Source of the DNA: Acidimicrobiaceae bacterium
Lineage (GTDB): Bacteria; Actinomycetota; Acidimicrobiia; Acidimicrobiales; RAAP-2
Assembly: GCA_027315315.1 (NCBI GenBank)
Contig: DAHUYG010000061.1
Coordinates: forward strand, 1 to 49,375
DNA length: 49,375 nucleotides
Reading direction: 5' to 3'
In this document: positions 49,226 to 49,375 of the stretch, piece after piece
How the letters are laid out: the number at the start of each line of letters is the position of its first letter
How positions within the stretch are numbered: the first letter of the stretch is position 1
Program-made: the position numbers and the translations under genes
Notes under the pieces: model-generated
Databases searched by the model: none
What the model was told of the DNA's origin: nothing
What the model saw: only the letters and a program-made list of their open reading frames with translations

Positions 49226-49375
49226 GCGACGACTCCAACGACGTGGAGATCCCGGCCCGGTCCTGGTCGCCCCGGGAGACCTCCGAGGGCCGCCAGGAGC
49301 TCGCCCCATTGAGCTCGCCCGGGCTCGAGCGCAGCGTGGGCTCGGTGCTGCGGCTGCCCGAGGGTGCCCTCGACT
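49222..49375 (+). CDS. 5' end of the next gene in the complex I operon (product not determinable)
   Basis: The ATG overlaps the nuoC stop by four bases (ATGA). Only 51 residues are in the window. They are Ser/Glu/Arg rich and hydrophilic, with LAPLSSPGLERSVGSVLRLP. nuoD would be expected at this position, but its early GPQHPxTHG motif has not appeared within these residues. It may be a NuoD with an unusually long leader, or an inserted gene. Confidence 0.6.
   Translation, partial: MSDDSNDVEIPARSWSPRETSEGRQELAPLSSPGLERSVGSVLRLPEGALD

Overview
The window is GC-rich bacterial DNA and almost certainly belongs to an actinobacterium. The evidence is a mycothiol glycosyltransferase (mshA), a nickel superoxide dismutase with its own protease, a LexA box of the actinobacterial type in front of recA, a Lhr-type helicase, a CobA/HemD fusion, and the gene order rimO-pgsA-cinA...recA. 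The heme cluster headed by rex and the ybjN/proC/BldC-like block suggest the class Acidimicrobiia, but that placement is inference.

Layout. 1-1020: end of an IS256-type element whose transposase carries a one-base frameshift. 1458-3229 (minus): two coupled genes, a PD-(D/E)XK nuclease-like protein and an unrecognised partner. 3280-11110 (plus): a coupled run of a small membrane protein, a patatin-like lipase and a full-length Lhr helicase, then the 5-oxoprolinase genes pxpA and a pxpB-pxpC fusion. 11111-13683 (minus): a TauE/SafE exporter and a CYTH-CHAD protein. 13807-14271: a NUDIX hydrolase. 14404-16154: a small accessory islet between a partial tRNA-Ser copy and the intact tRNA-Ser(GCT). 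It holds an AbiEi-like regulator with a nuclease-like N-terminus, a coupled orphan gene and a dyad-rich upstream region. 16325-22077: rimO, pgsA, cinA, thpR and recA, with two small minus-strand genes between. 22124-24872 (minus): two exported proteins. 24947-29205: small enzymes and regulators, including an NAD(P)H-quinone dehydrogenase homologue. 29206-29654: remnant of an IS481-like element beside tRNA-Lys(TTT). 29912-32707: two divergent citrate synthases with different regulatory N-termini (CBS pair and HTH). 32752-34282: a TraR-type zinc-finger protein, sodN, sodX and an XRE regulator. 34332-39433: mshA, ybjN, proC, a BldC-like protein, a SAM hydrolase and a DUF1707-cyclase fusion. 39475-46316: rex and the heme genes hemA, hemC, cobA/hemD, hemB, hemL. 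46324-47628 (minus): a geranylgeranyl-reductase-type flavoprotein. 47714 to the end: the first genes of a complex I operon.

Two rules recur across the window. First, many genes start only 6-9 bases after a TANNNT hexamer, the layout expected of leaderless mRNAs, and the tRNA-Lys gene has the same spacing to its 5' end. Second, every convergent gene junction holds a short inverted repeat without a T-tract, often built into the stop codons. Inside operons, genes are commonly joined by four-base ATGA or GTGA overlaps.

The parts most worth a second look are the tRNA-Ser islet (14404-16154), the nuclease-like gene pair (1458-3229), the divergent citrate synthase pair with a shared dyad, and the three-part DUF1707/beta-repeat/cyclase protein.
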